20,853 nt of DNA from an uncultured Bacilli bacterium (GCA_944358275.1 CALVQZ010000105.1:1-20853); one strand, 5' to 3'. Counted from the first letter of the stretch, positions 1-7,836 are shown. Notes: a model not told the origin generated them from the sequence alone. Made by a program: numbers and translations.

Positions 1-173
1 TTAGCCAAACTTAATACTGGCTTTTCTAAAGGTTTTATATAACTAATTAGTATTCCAATTGGAATTCCAATTATAACCGATAAAATTAAAGATAATACTG
101 TTAACTCTACATGTTCAAGTAATAAAGTAATTATTTGAGATGAATTTTCTATTATATAATTAAAATATTCCAT
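1..173 (-). CDS. OpuCB/ProW-like ABC transporter permease, partial (C-terminal part beyond window)
   Basis: Only the first 57 codons are visible; the gene runs off the left edge of the window. The protein begins MEYFNYIIENSSQIITLLLE, followed by a hydrophobic segment (about residues 22-42) containing IIGIPIGILISY. This resembles the N-terminus of glycine betaine/carnitine/choline permeases of the OpuCB/OpuBB type. The ATG at 171-173 lies three bases after the stop of the upstream ATPase gene, and a GAGGAGG ribosome site sits inside the end of that gene (about 181-187), so the two are translationally linked. Family knowledge: this permease forms the membrane channel for osmoprotectant uptake with the ATPase. 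The specific substrate cannot be read from this fragment. Confidence 0.8.
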   Translation of the reverse strand, partial: MEYFNYIIENSSQIITLLLEHVELTVLSLILSVIIGIPIGILISYIKPLEKPVLSLA

Positions 174-176
174 CTA

Positions 177-1298
177 TTATTCCTCCTCATCAATAAATTG
201 TTGACTTAATTCTGTTATTAACTTTCCTCTAGTAATTAAACCCTTTAGAATCATATTTTTATCAACTACAGGTAATGTCGTTCCTTTATTACTATCTATT
301 AACTTTAATAAGTCTATTATAGAATCCTCTGGATGAACATATAGAAAATCATCAGCAATTAAATCTTTTGCTTTTAATTTTGAATAGTTAATATTATTAA
401 GGTTTTCAGCGTATAAAATACCTTTTAATTTCTTGTTTTTATCAACTACCATTAAACTATCTACACTATTCATTTTCATTTTATTTAAACAATAAAATAT
501 TGAATATTCTGGACTACATGTTAATGGATTTTCTATCATAATATCTTTAACTTTAATAAATTCAGGTGATGTCCATATTCTCTTTTTTCCAACAAAGTTA
601 CGAACAAAATCATTAACTGGATTTTTTAATATTTTTTCAGGTTTATCATATTGAATTATTCTTCCTTTATCCATAATTGCAATTTTATCCGAAATTTTTA
701 TTGCCTCATCCATATCATGAGTAACAAAGATTATAGTTTTTTTGTATATTTCTTGTAAATGCATCAATTCATCTTGTAATGATACCCTAGTAACAGGATC
801 TAACGCACTAAACGGTTCATCCATCAATATAATGTCAGGATCTGTTTCAAATGCTCTAGCTATTCCAATCCTTTGTTGTTGTCCACCAGATAACTCAGAA
901 GGATATCTATCTAAATACTCATCTGCATCTAATCCAATCATTTCCATCATTTTTAATGTTCTTTCTGATATTTCTTTTTGATTTTTGTTTTCTAAACGAT
1001 ATATCAGTTCAATATTTTCCCTAATTGTCATATGTGGAAATAATCCAGTTTGCTGAATTACATATCCCATACTACGTCTTAATTTAATTACATCTTCTTT
1101 TTTGATATCTTTTCCATTTATTTTAATTGTTCCTGTAGTTGATTCTACCAATCTATTAATCATTTTTAATGTTGTTGTTTTTCCACAACCACTTTCACCA
1201 ATTAACGTAGTTATTGTATTTTTTTTAATTTCTAAATTTATATTTTCTAAAATCTTCTTATTTTTATAAGTCTTCGAGACATTTTCAAATACAATCAT
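177..1298 (-). CDS. opuCA: Quaternary-amine (glycine betaine/carnitine/choline) ABC transporter ATP-binding protein with CBS domains
   Basis: This 373-residue protein is the ATPase of an osmoprotectant importer. The ABC domain (about 1-240) shows Walker A GESGCGKTT (34-42), signature LSGGQQQR (136-143), Walker B IILMDEP (156-162) and the switch histidine in THD (193-195). A C-terminal region (about 250-373) reads as two CBS domains; in the OpuA/OpuC family such domains take part in regulation of transport by ionic strength or cyclic-di-AMP. Length and domain order are those of OpuCA/ProV. It is the first gene of its operon: a good ribosome site (AGGAGG) precedes the ATG, a promoter-like region lies upstream, and the permease gene follows after three bases. 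OpuBA, OpuCA and ProV-like proteins cannot be separated by eye, so the symbol is a best guess. Confidence 0.9.
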   Translation of the reverse strand: MIVFENVSKTYKNKKILENINLEIKKNTITTLIGESGCGKTTTLKMINRLVESTTGTIKINGKDIKKEDVIKLRRSMGYVIQQTGLFPHMTIRENIELIYRLENKNQKEISERTLKMMEMIGLDADEYLDRYPSELSGGQQQRIGIARAFETDPDIILMDEPFSALDPVTRVSLQDELMHLQEIYKKTIIFVTHDMDEAIKISDKIAIMDKGRIIQYDKPEKILKNPVNDFVRNFVGKKRIWTSPEFIKVKDIMIENPLTCSPEYSIFYCLNKMKMNSVDSLMVVDKNKKLKGILYAENLNNINYSKLKAKDLIADDFLYVHPEDSIIDLLKLIDSNKGTTLPVVDKNMILKGLITRGKLITELSQQFIDEEE

Positions 1299-1336
1299 TT
1301 TCTCCTCCTAACAATTTATCATTTGTTTCTATTAAC

Positions 1337-1380
1337 ATTGTATCATAAAAATACATTTTATTTATTATAGTTGATACAAT
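1337..1380 (-). promoter_or_regulatory. Putative promoter and operator of the opuC operon
   Basis: A perfect 9-bp inverted repeat, ATTGTATCA at 1337-1345 and TGATACAAT at 1372-1380, brackets a consensus -10 hexamer (TATAAT on the minus strand, 1364-1369). A weak -35 (TTCATA) would lie 17 bp upstream. The arrangement fits a repressor operator overlapping the promoter. GbsR/OpcR-type regulators control such operons in Bacillus, but which regulator binds here is unknown. Confidence 0.45.
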
Positions 1381-1414
1381 TAACTCTATGAAAATACTTT
1401 ATATAGTAAATATC

Positions 1415-1445
1415 AAAAAAACATTCTATTTTTTTACTAGAACGT
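1415..1445 (-). terminator. Rho-independent terminator after the DUF2207-like gene
   Basis: On the minus strand the segment folds as ACGTTCTA - 9-nt loop - TAGAATGT, an 8-bp stem with one G-U pair, followed by seven T residues. It begins directly after the stop codon at 1447. Confidence 0.6.
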
Positions 1446-1446
1446 C

Positions 1447-2451
1447 TTAGTCAGTAATTTTGTCATAATAATTAACTACATTATTATTATATCCAAATAA
1501 AGTGGCATAAATCAAATACTCACCCCAAACAGTAAGTTCTTCTTTTTTTCTTTCAGGAAGTATACTAAAATCTTTAATATAATTCTTTAAACCTTCTAAC
1601 TTAATATTTATATCTTCACCTTTTTCAGTTCTTACATAAGGATTTTTCATAAATTTAAACCAGTAAGTAAATTTAGAAATTATAAATATATGAGGTACTA
1701 AAAATAAAGTACCATATATTATTATATATAAAATTATAAAAATGAATATCTTATCTTCACCAACTAAATTAAATATATTAAGTACATATTTATGAGAATA
1801 AAACAATATAAAATAATAAATAATAAAACAAATAATATTTAAAAAAGTTTTACTCTTTTTACTCTTTTCTTTAATCTTTATTAAATCTTTATTTTTCGCA
1901 TCTTTACTTACTAAATTTTCTAAATCAAAAAGACTAATTTTATTTAAAGAACCACTTTCTATATTATCTAATAAATACTTTTCACTCAAACTTAATTTAT
2001 CATCTTTTTTAATAACACTTAACTCCCCATCATCTTTTATATATTTATTTTTTTGCAAGTAAAGTAATTCTGCATTTATAGCAAAATTTGTAATTTTTAA
2101 ATTATCTATAAATGATAGCACTAAAGGATTAAAACCAATTAAGATATCACGATAATAGTCTTTATATTTATTAAAATCATTCTTACTTAATTTTTGTTTT
2201 TCATAATATTTATATCCTATTTTAATTCCAAAATATAATATAAGTAAATGTATATTATTTAATAAACTTACAAATAAACTTAACAAAAATACATTAACAA
2301 TAATAACTATATTTTCTATTATCTTAACACTTTCTAAATATTTTATAACTTCTTCACTTCTTAAAAATTTTATAGCCAATAAAAGTACTTGTAATAAAAT
2401 AAATATAACTAATGTTTTTCTTATAACTTTTTTTAATTTCATGATTTCCAT
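1447..2451 (-). CDS. Membrane protein resembling the C-terminal half of DUF2207 proteins
   Basis: This 334-residue integral membrane protein has hydrophobic segments at about residues 11-27, 45-75 (probably two passes), 203-222 and 230-260. Between them a charged cytoplasmic stretch (about 85-200) resembles the region of DUF2207 proteins that carries YLQKNKYIKDD and SEKYLLDNIE. The end has the family-like signature KKEELTVWGEYLIYATLFGY. Typical DUF2207 proteins are much longer and start with a signal peptide and extracytoplasmic domain, which are missing here. The ATG at 2451 is itself part of a GGGATGG ribosome-site-like sequence, so the ATG at 2442 may be the true start. The gene follows the dUTPase gene by two bases and ends at a terminator. 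The function is unknown; the family link is moderate. Confidence 0.6.
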   Translation of the reverse strand: MEIMKLKKVIRKTLVIFILLQVLLLAIKFLRSEEVIKYLESVKIIENIVIIVNVFLLSLFVSLLNNIHLLILYFGIKIGYKYYEKQKLSKNDFNKYKDYYRDILIGFNPLVLSFIDNLKITNFAINAELLYLQKNKYIKDDGELSVIKKDDKLSLSEKYLLDNIESGSLNKISLFDLENLVSKDAKNKDLIKIKEKSKKSKTFLNIICFIIYYFILFYSHKYVLNIFNLVGEDKIFIFIILYIIIYGTLFLVPHIFIISKFTYWFKFMKNPYVRTEKGEDINIKLEGLKNYIKDFSILPERKKEELTVWGEYLIYATLFGYNNNVVNYYDKITD

Positions 2452-2453
2452 CC

Positions 2454-2915
2454 CTATTTATCAGAAACTCTTTCTATATTTAAGCATCTATCACTATCAG
2501 TAGTTAAATATTTAACAAATATTCCCTGTGCAACACTAGAACCTGCTTTAAAAGAAACTACTTCATTACCTTCATTTTGTATTTTTATAAATATATGTCC
2601 TTCATTGCTCGTATTATTATAATAATCTGCATCAATTACACCTACTTGATTCACAAGTCTAATATTATATTTAAATCCAACACCACTTCTTACTACAATA
2701 AATAAAACTTCATCGTCATTAAAATAACATTTTAACCCAGTAGGTATCTTTATAATTTCACCAGGTTTTATTTCTAAATCTTCTATTAAATAAAAATCAT
2801 ACCCTGCAGTCATTTTAGAACTTCTAGCAGGAAGTTTATAACTATCATATAGTTTTCTATCATTACATACATCTTTACAAAATTGTTCAAAACTTATTTT
2901 TTCAAAATCTCTCAT
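2454..2915 (-). CDS. dut: dUTP diphosphatase-like protein lacking motif 5
   Basis: This 153-residue protein belongs to the trimeric dUTPase fold, which hydrolyses dUTP to dUMP and pyrophosphate and so keeps uracil out of DNA. Motif 1 AGYDFYL, motif 2 RSGVGFKYNIRL, motif 3 GVIDADYYNN with GHIFIKIQN, and motif 4 GSSVAQGIF are all visible in order. The glycine-rich C-terminal motif 5 (usually RGxxGFGSTG), which closes over the substrate in active trimers, is absent: the protein ends ERVSDK, and no shifted frame restores the motif. It is preceded by a good ribosome site (GGTGAGG) and lies 13 bp after the HAD gene. It may be an active divergent enzyme, a regulator, or a dUTPase with reduced activity. 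Confidence 0.8.
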   Translation of the reverse strand: MRDFEKISFEQFCKDVCNDRKLYDSYKLPARSSKMTAGYDFYLIEDLEIKPGEIIKIPTGLKCYFNDDEVLFIVVRSGVGFKYNIRLVNQVGVIDADYYNNTSNEGHIFIKIQNEGNEVVSFKAGSSVAQGIFVKYLTTDSDRCLNIERVSDK

Positions 2916-2928
2916 ACTACCTCACCTT

Positions 2929-3588
2929 TTAAATCTTTAAATTTTTTATTTTCGTATATTTACTATCAGTAACTTCATCTTCTCTATCCATCAAAAGTAC
3001 ATCTAAATTATACTCTACTGCCTTATCTAAATTAACTTCATAATCATCTATAAACAATGCTTCATGTGGTTTTATTTTAAAATCTTTTATTGGATACTCA
3101 AAAAATATACCATCTTTTTTTCTAGCTTCATAATATGAAGATATATAAACCTTTTCAAAATACTTAGTTAACTTATTATCATTTAATATTTTTTCAACAC
3201 AAGGCCAATTATCAGTAAGCATTATAAGCCTATATTTTTTTCTTAACTCACTGAGTTCTTCTCTAACTCCTTCATAAAAAGTATATTTATCGCTTTCATA
3301 GGCAAAGTTATATGCTATTTCATGCACTATATCTTCACTATATTTAGGATAGTTTAATTCACACAGTAATGTTAAATAAAACTCATAGAAATGATGATAT
3401 TCATCATCTTCTCTCAACATTCTTCTTGAAACAATATCATTATTTCTAACAATTGATTCAACTAATTTATTTTTATCTATTAAATTCATATCAATTAACT
3501 CTAAAAACTTAGGAGTTATAAACCAGTCCCCTGTTATAGGTTTTGCTAATACATTTCCAAAATCTAAAATAATATATTTATAATTCAT
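2929..3588 (-). CDS. HAD-superfamily hydrolase (subfamily IA-like)
   Basis: A 219-residue haloacid dehalogenase-type hydrolase, probably a cytoplasmic phosphatase. Motif I is ILDFGNVLA with nucleophile Asp9; the usual second Asp is Gly, as in YihX-like DxGxV members. Motif II is MLTDNW, motif III includes the lysine in ARKKDGIFF, and motif IV is FIDDYEVN. The alpha-helical cap fits between motifs I and II (about residues 17-90). The start is supported by GAGGTG upstream. It lies 10 bp after the end of the formate-tetrahydrofolate ligase gene, so they are likely co-transcribed. The substrate cannot be inferred. Confidence 0.85.
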   Translation of the reverse strand: MNYKYIILDFGNVLAKPITGDWFITPKFLELIDMNLIDKNKLVESIVRNNDIVSRRMLREDDEYHHFYEFYLTLLCELNYPKYSEDIVHEIAYNFAYESDKYTFYEGVREELSELRKKYRLIMLTDNWPCVEKILNDNKLTKYFEKVYISSYYEARKKDGIFFEYPIKDFKIKPHEALFIDDYEVNLDKAVEYNLDVLLMDREDEVTDSKYTKIKNLKI

Positions 3589-3598
3589 ACTTCACCTC

Positions 3599-5245
3599 TT
3601 AAAATATACCAACTACATTTCCATTTTCATCAATATCAATATTCATTGCAGCAGGTTCTTTAGGTAATCCTGGCATTGTCATTATATTACCAGCATACAC
3701 TACGATAAAATTAGCACCACTCTTTAGCTCAACATCGCTTATTGTAATATTATAATCACCAACACACTCTAAATTCTTAGGATCTGAAGAAAATGAATAT
3801 TGTGTCTTAGCAATGCATATTGGTAAATTAGAATATCCAAGTTCATTTATCTTTTTTATACTTTCTAAAGCACTATTTTCAAATATTACATCTCTTGCAC
3901 CATATATTTTCATTGCAACTTTTTTAATTTTCTCTTCTATAGTATCAGTTAGTTCATAGGTATAATTTAATTCTTTTTTATTATCTACTAATTTAACTAT
4001 CTTATTTGAAATATCAATAGCACCCTCCCCACCTTTACTAAATCCATCTACGATACTTACTAAAATACCCTTTTCGCTAAGTTTATTAACTAAAAAATTT
4101 ATCTCTTCATCAGTATCTTTAGCATATTTATTTATTGCAACAATAACATTAACATTAAACTTATTACTCAAATTATCAATATGTCTAAATAAATTATTCA
4201 TACCCTTTTCTAAACCATCCATATTAACATTAAACACTTCATTCTTACTAACTCCACCATGATACTTTAATGCCTTTATTGTAGCAACTAACACGACTAT
4301 ATCAGGCATTACATTCATATTTCTACATTTTATATTCAAAAACTTTTCAGCACCCAAATCAGCACCAAAACCAGCTTCTGTCACAACATAATCACAAAGT
4401 TTCAAAGCAAGATTAGTAGCAATTACACTATTACAACCATGAGCAATATTTGCAAAAGGACCACCATGTATTATAGCAGGAGTATGCTCTAAAGTTTGAA
4501 CTAAATTAGGTTTAATCGCATCTTTTAATAACACAGTCATACTACCTTCAGCTTTTAAATCACGAGCATATATCGCTTCCCCTTCTTTATTATATCCAAC
4601 TAAAATATTAGCAAGTCTTCTTCTTAAATCAAATATGTCTTTAGAAAGGCATAATATTGCCATTATTTCAGATGCGACAGATATATCAAACTTATCCTTT
4701 CTTTTATTAGTTAAACCAACCTCTACACTCCTTAAACTTCTATCATTTAAATCAACACATCTTTTCCATACTACTTTATCAAACCTAAGTTCATTACCAA
4801 AATAAATATGATTATCTATAAGACTAGATAATAAATTGTTAGCAGAAGTTATTGCATGAATATCTCCAGTAAAATGAAGATTAATATCCTCCATAGGAAG
4901 AACTTGTGAATATCCTCCACCTGCTGCTCCACCCTTTATCCCAAACACAGGGCCTAAAGAAGGTTCTCTAAGTGCTAAAATAGAATTCTTCCCAATCTTT
5001 CTTAAACCATCAGCAATAGAAATAGAAACAGTAGTTTTGCCTTCTCCTAAAGGAGTAGGACTTATAGCAGTAACTAATATAAGTTTACCATTTTTCTTAT
5101 CTTTTAAATTTTCAAATACCTTATTAGATATTTTTGCTTTATACTTACCATAAACCTCTATATTATATTCTTCAATATTTAAATCTTTAGCAACATCGAC
5201 AATATTTTTCAAACTAACACTTCTTGCAATTTCAATATCAGTCAT
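3599..5245 (-). CDS. fhs: Formate--tetrahydrofolate ligase
   Basis: This enzyme joins formate to tetrahydrofolate using ATP, producing 10-formyl-THF for purine and fMet-tRNA synthesis. It is full length (548 residues). The N-terminus MTDIEIARSV, the P-loop TPLGEGKTT (about residues 64-72), EPSLGPVFGIKGGAAGGG, HFTGDIHAITSANNLLSSLIDNH (seen in part) and the C-terminal PGLPKEPAAMNID are hallmark segments. I chose the ATG at 5245 because GGAG lies eight bases upstream and the family starts there; an ATG ten codons earlier (5275) has no ribosome site. The gene is separated by about 65 bp from the upstream helical-protein gene, whose terminator lies between, so it may have its own promoter there. 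Confidence 0.97.
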   Translation of the reverse strand: MTDIEIARSVSLKNIVDVAKDLNIEEYNIEVYGKYKAKISNKVFENLKDKKNGKLILVTAISPTPLGEGKTTVSISIADGLRKIGKNSILALREPSLGPVFGIKGGAAGGGYSQVLPMEDINLHFTGDIHAITSANNLLSSLIDNHIYFGNELRFDKVVWKRCVDLNDRSLRSVEVGLTNKRKDKFDISVASEIMAILCLSKDIFDLRRRLANILVGYNKEGEAIYARDLKAEGSMTVLLKDAIKPNLVQTLEHTPAIIHGGPFANIAHGCNSVIATNLALKLCDYVVTEAGFGADLGAEKFLNIKCRNMNVMPDIVVLVATIKALKYHGGVSKNEVFNVNMDGLEKGMNNLFRHIDNLSNKFNVNVIVAINKYAKDTDEEINFLVNKLSEKGILVSIVDGFSKGGEGAIDISNKIVKLVDNKKELNYTYELTDTIEEKIKKVAMKIYGARDVIFENSALESIKKINELGYSNLPICIAKTQYSFSSDPKNLECVGDYNITISDVELKSGANFIVVYAGNIMTMPGLPKEPAAMNIDIDENGNVVGIF

Positions 5246-5284
5246 TTTATCATCTCCATATACTAATTTTAACACATTACCAAA

Positions 5285-5312
5285 TAAAAAAAGAATAGAT
5301 TAACCCATTCTT
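5285..5312 (-). terminator. Rho-independent terminator of the 5311-5739 gene
   Basis: On the minus strand AAGAAT - loop - ATTCTT forms a 6-bp stem followed by T-rich sequence (5285-5290). The stem includes the stop codon region of the gene. The stem is short, so termination may be partial. Confidence 0.5.
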
Positions 5313-5739
5313 ATAAAAATTCTTTTAACTTTTCAACATATTCTTCCTGAAAATTAACATACCCTTCAATTAAAGACTTAGTTTTCTTATCTATATCTTT
5401 ATTATTAAGTAATTTTCTACCTTCAATAATACCCATATTAGTACCTTTTAAAAATAATTCAGCAATCTTAGACTCACTATCATTAGATGCAACTCTAACT
5501 TGTATACCATACCAAGTCATTACTTTTTCCATCATACTTAATTTATGAGGTTCTTTATCACTCTTTTTAGAATACATTTTTTTTATTTCTTTTAATATTC
5601 TTTCATATTCTTTACTTTGATCTTTTAAAACTTTCTTAAGTTTCTTACACTCAATCTTATCTAAAACATAATTTATAGACTCATACCCCATACACGCGCC
5701 TTTATTTAATTCATCTAAAACATTCAAATTTTTATTCAT
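5311..5739 (-). CDS. Small helical protein, possibly a ferritin-like (DUF2383-like) four-helix bundle
   Basis: The 142-residue protein is almost entirely predicted helix, with no membrane segment or signal peptide. It opens LNVLDELNKGACMGYESINY and continues with amphipathic Lys/Glu-rich helices at about 28-50, 68-95 and 112-142. The N-terminal LNKGxxMGxxSI pattern recalls DUF2383/ferritin-like bundle proteins that form or line helical bundles, but the metal-binding Glu/His pattern of ferritins is not evident. The start is supported by GGGAGG directly upstream. A dyad-symmetric site lies in its promoter region. I do not recognise the function with certainty. Confidence 0.5.
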   Translation of the reverse strand: MNKNLNVLDELNKGACMGYESINYVLDKIECKKLKKVLKDQSKEYERILKEIKKMYSKKSDKEPHKLSMMEKVMTWYGIQVRVASNDSESKIAELFLKGTNMGIIEGRKLLNNKDIDKKTKSLIEGYVNFQEEYVEKLKEFL

Positions 5740-5790
5740 AATTCCTCCCTTTATTATACTTTACAAGTTTACAACTTTTATACATAAATA

Positions 5791-5815
5791 TATTATGACA
5801 CTTTGTCACATATAA
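5791..5815. promoter_or_regulatory. Dyad-symmetric operator candidate upstream of the helical-protein gene
   Basis: TGACA-CTT-TGTCA at 5796-5808, with A/T-rich flanks that are also partly symmetric, lies 57 bp upstream of the start at 5739. The sequence resembles a binding site for a dimeric regulator, perhaps of the FNR/CRP type, overlapping promoter-like TATAAT-rich DNA. The regulator is unknown. Confidence 0.35.
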
Positions 5816-5836
5816 TATTATTACTAAATAGATATC

Positions 5837-5867
5837 AAAAAAAGCATTTGGTAAAAGTGTCAAATAC
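5837..5867 (-). terminator. Rho-independent terminator downstream of the RhuM/Fic pseudogene
   Basis: On the minus strand GTATTTG - 10-nt loop - CAAATGC forms a 7-bp stem with one G-U pair, followed by seven T residues (5837-5843). It sits 36 bp after the end of the decayed gene. Confidence 0.6.
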
Positions 5868-5902
5868 CACTAACTTGAGTGTAGTCAATTATATTTACTC
5901 TA

Positions 5903-6629
5903 CTAATTCGTTTTTAAGAAATTCATAACTAGATCAATTAACACATCTTTTTCTTTTGGATTAGATTGTGCGATTAGTATTGTTATTGCAACTAATGTAT
6001 TATTATCTATAACTTGCCCTCTTTGATTATAAAGTATATATTATAAAATTCAAGAAAGTAAATAAATAAAGTTGCTGCAATTCTCTTATTACCATCTAAA
6101 AATGTATGATTTTAAGTTATTAAATACAAGAAATTTGATGCTTTTTCTTCTATTGAGGATATAAGTCTTTTCCATCAAAAGATTGATATATATTACCTAT
6201 AATAGCTTGTAATCCTTTATCTCTCTCAAGAGCAAATAAATCACTATAACTATTAAATTTTAATTTACTCACAAAATCCATACAATCTTCATAAGTTATT
6301 TCGAATAATTATTTATAACCTTAATTATTTCCCTAGCTTCATCACCATTTAACTTCTCATCAATTCTACCTACTATATCTATTAACTTAACTGTTTTTCT
6401 AAATACTATAATCTTTTATTATTAACAGCATAACCTTTAATTAAATAATCTTTTAAAACTTTATTAGCCCACTTTCTAAAAATTACACCATTATTACTTT
6501 TTGCTATAACCATCACTTATAATAACATCTAAACTATAAAAAGAAACTAATTTATCTGAATTAGGATTTGCATTTTTGTAAATTGCTTTCAATATCTAAT
6601 TCATTTTCAACAAAAATATTTTTAAGTAT
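5903..6629 (-). pseudogene. Decayed RhuM-family / Fic-like gene
   Basis: Reading the minus strand through several frames recovers, in order, NIFVENELDIESNLQK, SDKLVSFYSLDVIISDGY, NNGVIFRKWANKVLKDYL, VFRKTVKLIDIVGRIDEKL, FNSYSDLFALERDKG, then SIEEKASNFLYL, NHTFLDGNKRIAATLF and a C-terminal helix ending NFLKTN. These are the segments of RhuM (virulence/antirepressor-like) proteins with a C-terminal Fic-like motif (HTFLDGNKR resembles HxFxxGNxR). At least four frameshifts and several in-frame stops (for example TAA where a Lys codon is expected before NHTFLDG) separate them, and the N-terminal helix-turn-helix part is not found. The gene is therefore broken. RhuM homologues are typical of mobile or phage-derived DNA, so this is likely an old acquisition. 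Confidence 0.75.
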
Positions 6630-6847
6630 CTTTAGCTCTATAAAAATTCAGCAAATCTCTGCAAAAATTATTTTTTAAAATCAATTTATAATTATCAAAG
6701 TTTTGATTGATGTACTCTTTATTCCAAAATTTTATTCTAGATTTTGTAATACTATCTAAATTTTTTATTTTATCTTTATTTGACAATATTTCTTGGTTTA
6801 TAAATTCATAGTTTCTTTTAATTATGAAAATTAGATTATTATTAAGT
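6630..6847 (-). other. Unassigned open stretch without start codon, upstream of the RhuM remnant
   Basis: About 75 codons are open on the minus strand from about 6847 to a stop near 6620, reading for example IKRNYEFINQEILSNKDK and RIKFWNKEYINQNFDNYK. There is no plausible ATG with a ribosome site at its beginning, and the stretch ends in the RhuM remnant. It may be the displaced N-terminal part of the same decayed gene or a fragment of a different one. I do not recognise it. Confidence 0.3.
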
Positions 6848-6872
6848 AAAAAAAAAGTAGGTATTAACCTAC
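6848..6872 (-). terminator. Rho-independent terminator of the rpsF-ssb-rpsR operon
   Basis: On the minus strand GTAGGT - TAAT - ACCTAC is a perfect 6-bp stem with a 4-nt loop, followed by nine T residues. The rpsR stop codon TAA (6864-6866) lies in the loop. Confidence 0.8.
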
Positions 6873-7082
6873 ATATGGTATAAATGCCATAAAACGAGCT
6901 TTCTTAACTTCTTCTGCTACAACTCTTTGATGCTTAGCACAAGTTCCAGTCACTCTTCTTGGTAATATTTTATATTTTTCTCTATCAACATATTTCTTTA
7001 TATTTTCAACATCTTTATAGTTTAAATCTTTACCAGCACATAATTGACAAACTTTTTTCTTTTTTCTATAAAACTCTGCCAT
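6864..7082 (-). CDS. rpsR: 30S ribosomal protein S18
   Basis: A 72-residue basic protein of the small ribosomal subunit that binds S6 and 16S rRNA on the platform. The S18 signature is clear: KKKVCQLCAGKDLNYKDVEN at the N-terminus, then LRKYV-like KKYVDREKYKILPRRVTG and TCAKHQRVVAEEVKKARFMA. A CxxC pair (CQLC) and a further Cys in TGTCAKHQ indicate the zinc-binding type. It is the last gene of the rpsF-ssb-rpsR operon, 14 bp after ssb, with the terminator overlapping its stop codon. Confidence 0.97.
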   Translation of the reverse strand: MAEFYRKKKKVCQLCAGKDLNYKDVENIKKYVDREKYKILPRRVTGTCAKHQRVVAEEVKKARFMAFIPYVG

Positions 7083-7096
7083 TTTCTATCCTCCTT

Positions 7097-7540
7097 TTAA
7101 AATGCGATATCGTCATCGCTTAATTCAATAGTATCACCAAAATCTATATATGCATCATCACTAACACTTGTTGTATTAGCAGGTTCATTATAAGTGTTTT
7201 CTTGTTGTACTTCAGCTCTTTGTCCTTTAGTTTCAAGAAATTCAAAACTATCTGCAACAACTTCAGTTACATACACTTTTCTTCCATCTTGACCATCATA
7301 GTTTCTAGTTTGTATTCTACCCTCAACAGCAATTAAACTTCCTTTAGTAAGATATTTCTTAGCAGTTTCAGCTTGTTTTCTCCACATTACTATGTTTATA
7401 AAATCAGCTTCCCTTGTTCCATTTTGACTCAAAAAAGGTCTATTAACTGCCAAAGAAAAAGTTGCAGTTGGAATATTGCTTGATGTATATCTAAGCTCAG
7501 GATCTCTTGTTAAACGTCCTATTAAAACAACTTTATTCAT
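7097..7540 (-). CDS. ssb: Single-stranded DNA-binding protein
   Basis: The 147-residue SSB coats single-stranded DNA during replication, repair and recombination. The N-terminal OB fold (about 1-105) starts MNKVVLIGRLTRDPELRYT and includes FINIVMWRKQAETAKKYLTKG and VEGRIQTRNYDGQDGRKVYV. A short flexible linker (about 108-138) leads to the acidic tip ELSDDDIAF, which recruits partner proteins. The linker is short compared with many homologues. Its place between rpsF and rpsR is the usual Bacillota order, with 14 bp gaps on both sides. Confidence 0.97.
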   Translation of the reverse strand: MNKVVLIGRLTRDPELRYTSSNIPTATFSLAVNRPFLSQNGTREADFINIVMWRKQAETAKKYLTKGSLIAVEGRIQTRNYDGQDGRKVYVTEVVADSFEFLETKGQRAEVQQENTYNEPANTTSVSDDAYIDFGDTIELSDDDIAF

Positions 7541-7554
7541 AAATTACCTCTTTC

Positions 7555-7836
7555 TTATAATCTAATTATCATATGACGAATTATATCTTCACTTAGATTT
7601 GCAAGACGACTAAATTCCTTTTCAGCTTTATCATCTTCAGAACTAATTTCATATAAATAATAATATCCACTCTTATACTTATTTATTTCATAAGCAAGTT
7701 CTCTTTGACCCATTTCCTTTGATGATTCAATCTTAGCACCATTCTTAGTTAAAATACTTTCAAAATTAGCAACAACAGCTTTAAGATTCTCTTCTTCTAA
7801 ATTAGGTCTTACAATAAACATTATTTCGTATTTCAT
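7555..7836 (-). CDS. rpsF: 30S ribosomal protein S6
   Basis: The 93-residue S6 protein forms a heterodimer with S18 on the 30S platform. MKYEIMFIVRPNLEEE, the conserved GQRELAYEINKYKSGYYYLYE segment and the terminal RHMIIRL are characteristic, and the length is normal. It is the first gene of the operon. A strong ribosome site (AAAGGAGG) precedes the ATG, and the leader carries features compatible with autoregulation by S6:S18. Confidence 0.97.
   Translation of the reverse strand: MKYEIMFIVRPNLEEENLKAVVANFESILTKNGAKIESSKEMGQRELAYEINKYKSGYYYLYEISSEDDKAEKEFSRLANLSEDIIRHMIIRL

Noticed and set aside
860..905. TTGTTGTTGTCC stretch resembling part of the TR, considered as a variable repeat
   Set aside because: It encodes the ABC signature LSGGQQQR of the transporter ATPase on the minus strand; the similarity to the TR is limited to CAA/AAC codon runs.
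742..981. Open frames on the plus strand (742-981, 11338-11628, 13269-13631, 17543-17755, 19692-19988)
   Set aside because: Each lies opposite a well-supported minus-strand gene or the DGR region, lacks ribosome sites and has low-complexity composition, so they are antisense shadows.
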